Both the position numbers and the translations under genes were made by a program. A stretch of 31,653 nucleotides of DNA from a virus: positions 1-31,653 of the IMG/VR virus record IMGVR_UViG_3300022858_000320; one strand, written 5' to 3'. The notes under the pieces were generated by a model. The model was not told the origin of the DNA and did no database searches. It worked only from the letters and a program-made list of their open reading frames with translations. Of this stretch, positions 30,546 through 31,653 are shown piece after piece; the first letter of the stretch is position 1, and each line of letters opens with the position of its first letter.

Positions 30546-30785
30546 TTATAGCTTCTCTACTGCCCGGTCGAACGCCTCGGCTGCTGCAATCGCACTCGCC
30601 GCTACGTGAATTAGCTCCTCTCGGTATTGGACGATTTGGACCTTGTTCATGGCTTCGCACAGCTCCCCGAACTCTTCACCAATAATCGGAATCCAGGTCT
30701 TCGGGCCATGTCCCTGGATACCCCATTTCGCGTCCTGCCTCTCACGCTCTGTTTCTACCTCTCTGAGGATTACTGCATTAATCAT
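30546..30785 (-). CDS. MazG-like nucleotide pyrophosphohydrolase
   Basis: 79 residues from ATG 30785, overlapping the previous stop as ATGA with GGAGG upstream; a start at 30815 is rejected. The pattern REVETERERQDAKWGIQGHGPKTWIPIIGEEFGELCEAMN then YREELIHVAASAIAAAEAFDR is the all-alpha NTP pyrophosphohydrolase plan: EExGE supplies metal-binding Glu residues, and the ExxH in the second helix replaces the usual ExxD. Phage MazG-like enzymes are thought to adjust nucleotide or alarmone pools; the substrate here is unknown. Confidence 0.8.
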   Translation of the reverse strand: MINAVILREVETERERQDAKWGIQGHGPKTWIPIIGEEFGELCEAMNKVQIVQYREELIHVAASAIAAAEAFDRAVEKL

Positions 30786-31030
30786 TCCCTCGTCACCTCC
30801 AGCAGCGTGATCCACGGTAGACGTAGCAAGTCACCTATTTCTAAGGTCGTATCGCTCTTATTGACAATATCTCCTTTGAGGTTTCGGTACGTGAGCTTGC
30901 AGTCTGCTCTACCGTTCTCCCCTCCCGTGATGCTGACAACCTCAAGCTCGATAGTCCCTCCTGGCGTCAGTGATGGGTGATGCCTTGAGATCTTTCTGAT
31001 TAGCCGCTTCCAGATACGCCAGTTACTCAT
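30782..31030 (-). CDS. Hypothetical protein, 82 residues
   Basis: ATG 31030 overlaps the preceding stop as ATGA. A basic N-terminus MSNWRIWKRLIRKISRHHPSLT is followed by beta-rich GGTIELEVVSITGGENGRADCKLTYRNLKGDIV and LEIGDLLRLPWITLLEV. Resembles a small beta-barrel by alternation only. Part of a three-gene coupled run (31215 to 30546). Confidence 0.65.
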   Translation of the reverse strand: MSNWRIWKRLIRKISRHHPSLTPGGTIELEVVSITGGENGRADCKLTYRNLKGDIVNKSDTTLEIGDLLRLPWITLLEVTRE

Positions 31031-31215
31031 TTCGCCGTTCCCTCCTCTTGATACCCGATCGACTCTACGTACTTCGCTTGGATCCGGTAGATGATCTCGT
31101 CTGCTTTGAGGGTGATCCCTCTGACTCGGCCTATCCCTGCACGACCGCGAACACGTAAAGTCCTACCGTTACCAGTTATTTTGACCCCACACCTTTCACA
31201 GAATTCTATTTTCAT
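31027..31215 (-). CDS. Small protein with CxxC knuckle, 62 residues
   Basis: ATG 31215 with AGGAGG 6 nt upstream. Begins MKIEFCERCGVKITG, one CxxC pair; a second pair is not present, so a complete zinc ribbon would need dimerisation. The rest is basic beta (GRTLRVRGRAGIGRVRGITLKADEIIYRI). Function unknown. Confidence 0.65.
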   Translation of the reverse strand: MKIEFCERCGVKITGNGRTLRVRGRAGIGRVRGITLKADEIIYRIQAKYVESIGYQEEGTAK

Positions 31216-31354
31216 CGTATTCCTCCTCTCGTGTTGAACCTCTGCGGCTGTCGGGAATCTCTTACCCGACGATCAGCGGCTACCTCGGGTTGTCCATCCA
31301 CTACAAGCTAGTAGCCCTGCTCGCGCCATTCGCAGCCGCTTTCGGTTCTTCACT
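31216..31354 (-). other. Intergenic region with strong hairpin and possible 26-residue ORF
   Basis: 139 bp between two genes. On the minus strand GTCGGG pairs with CCCGAC around a 9-nt loop (31250-31270), and GCGGCT lies on both sides of it, with the complement AGCCGC at 31334-31339, so a larger fold is possible. A GTG at 31353 with AAGGAG before it opens a 26-codon basic frame ending at 31273. Either a leader RNA structure or a tiny gene could explain it. Confidence 0.35.
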
Positions 31355-31528
31355 CTACTCCTTTGCTTCTTCCCTATCGAGATACTCGATGATCGCTTCG
31401 ACCACTAGGTAGTTGCAGCTCCGATCTCGTTTCTTGCCTAACGCAATGAGCCGCTTTATCGGCTCTGCTTCGAGCTTCTGCTGAGGGATGTAGATTCTCA
31501 TCTTGTCTAGCAGTTCTTTCTGTGCCAC
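31355..31528 (-). CDS. Ribbon-helix-helix-like protein, 57 residues
   Basis: GTG 31528 with AGGAGG 7 nt upstream; an earlier start at 31561 overlaps the ribosome site. A short strand (MRIYIPQQK) is followed by EPIKRLIALGKKRDRSCNYLVVEAIIEYLDREE, the two helices of a ribbon-helix-helix fold with a polar RDRS turn. Probable small DNA-binding regulator, dimeric in related families. Confidence 0.65.
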   Translation of the reverse strand: MAQKELLDKMRIYIPQQKLEAEPIKRLIALGKKRDRSCNYLVVEAIIEYLDREEAKE

Positions 31529-31550
31529 GGTAAAACCTCCTCTCAGGTTT

Positions 31551-31653
31551 TTAGTTCTCAAACAGCGGCGATTTCGGTTCGGCTAGTATCTTCAGCCGGT
31601 CTCGGTAGCGCAGAGTGAGGATGCGATTTTCATCCTCGTCAATGGTGAATTTC
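31551..31653 (-). CDS. C-terminal end of an unknown gene (5' part outside window)
   Basis: Open frame entering from the right edge and ending at TAA 31553-31551. The 33 visible residues (KFTIDEDENRILTLRYRDRL, then KILAEPKSPLFEN) look like a real coding tail. Too little is present to name it. Confidence 0.5.
   Translation of the reverse strand, partial: KFTIDEDENRILTLRYRDRLKILAEPKSPLFEN

Noticed and set aside
30860-30900. TTGACA on the plus strand as a promoter
   Set aside because: There is no -10 box at proper distance, it lies inside a minus-strand gene, and no plus-strand gene follows.
31275-31339. tRNA-like fold closed by GCGGCT and AGCCGC
   Set aside because: No T-arm consensus, an anticodon loop of the wrong size, and no convincing D-arm.

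Overview
The window is a stretch of a tailed bacteriophage (or prophage) genome with siphovirus-like tail genes, and every credible gene is on the minus strand, so it reads biologically from right (31653) to left (1). The evidence for a phage is a nearly complete head-and-tail morphogenesis module in the canonical order: small terminase, large terminase, portal fused to a MuF domain, prohead protease, HK97-type major capsid protein, two capsid-associated proteins, head-tail connectors, tail terminator, tail tube, a frameshifted tail assembly chaperone, tape measure, Dit-like protein, large repeat proteins and a Tal-like tail-tip protein cut by the window edge. No sheath or baseplate-wedge genes are seen. 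The host cannot be named from sequence. Strong AGGAGG-type ribosome sites, sigma70/A-like promoters and GTG/TTG starts say bacterial, and TGA is used as a normal stop.

Layout in transcription order. (1) 31653-26900 is a run of small accessory genes: two ribbon-helix-helix-like or hypothetical proteins, several zinc-ribbon proteins, a MazG-like pyrophosphohydrolase, two small membrane proteins and many unknowns. It is broken by a roughly 520 bp gene-free block (29815-30332) rich in short repeats. (2) 26890-25431 holds four small genes and the small terminase, closely packed with overlaps. (3) 25471-23990 is the large terminase. (4) 23907-22942 is a three-gene island (unknown, HNH nuclease with an in-frame TGA, ribbon-helix-helix protein) with a terminator plus a consensus promoter at each edge, like a moron. 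(5) 22874-14050 holds head, connector and tail tube genes. (6) 14015-10068 holds the chaperone pair with a T TTT TTC slippery site and the 1020-residue tape measure. (7) 10068-1 holds the tail tip: Dit-like protein, a Gp80-like protein, two unknowns, two giant paralogous repeat proteins and the Tal-like protein.

The least ordinary part is 2240-8076. Two adjacent paralogues (1303 and 641 residues) each carry an FN3-like domain, an array of 20-residue repeats (about 33 and 15 copies, many with a regularly placed Cys) and a C-terminal module that resembles the missing second half of the Dit C-terminal domain. The DNA of the larger array is a 60-bp tandem repeat with a 240-bp higher-order repeat and one pair of identical units, so it is evolving quickly by recombination. 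Other points of interest are two capsid-region proteins with clear Sec signal peptides, the island with its interrupted HNH gene, and a recurring palindrome CTCTATAGAG that may be an operator.

All family assignments come from reading the sequence and from memory of these families. No database search was run.
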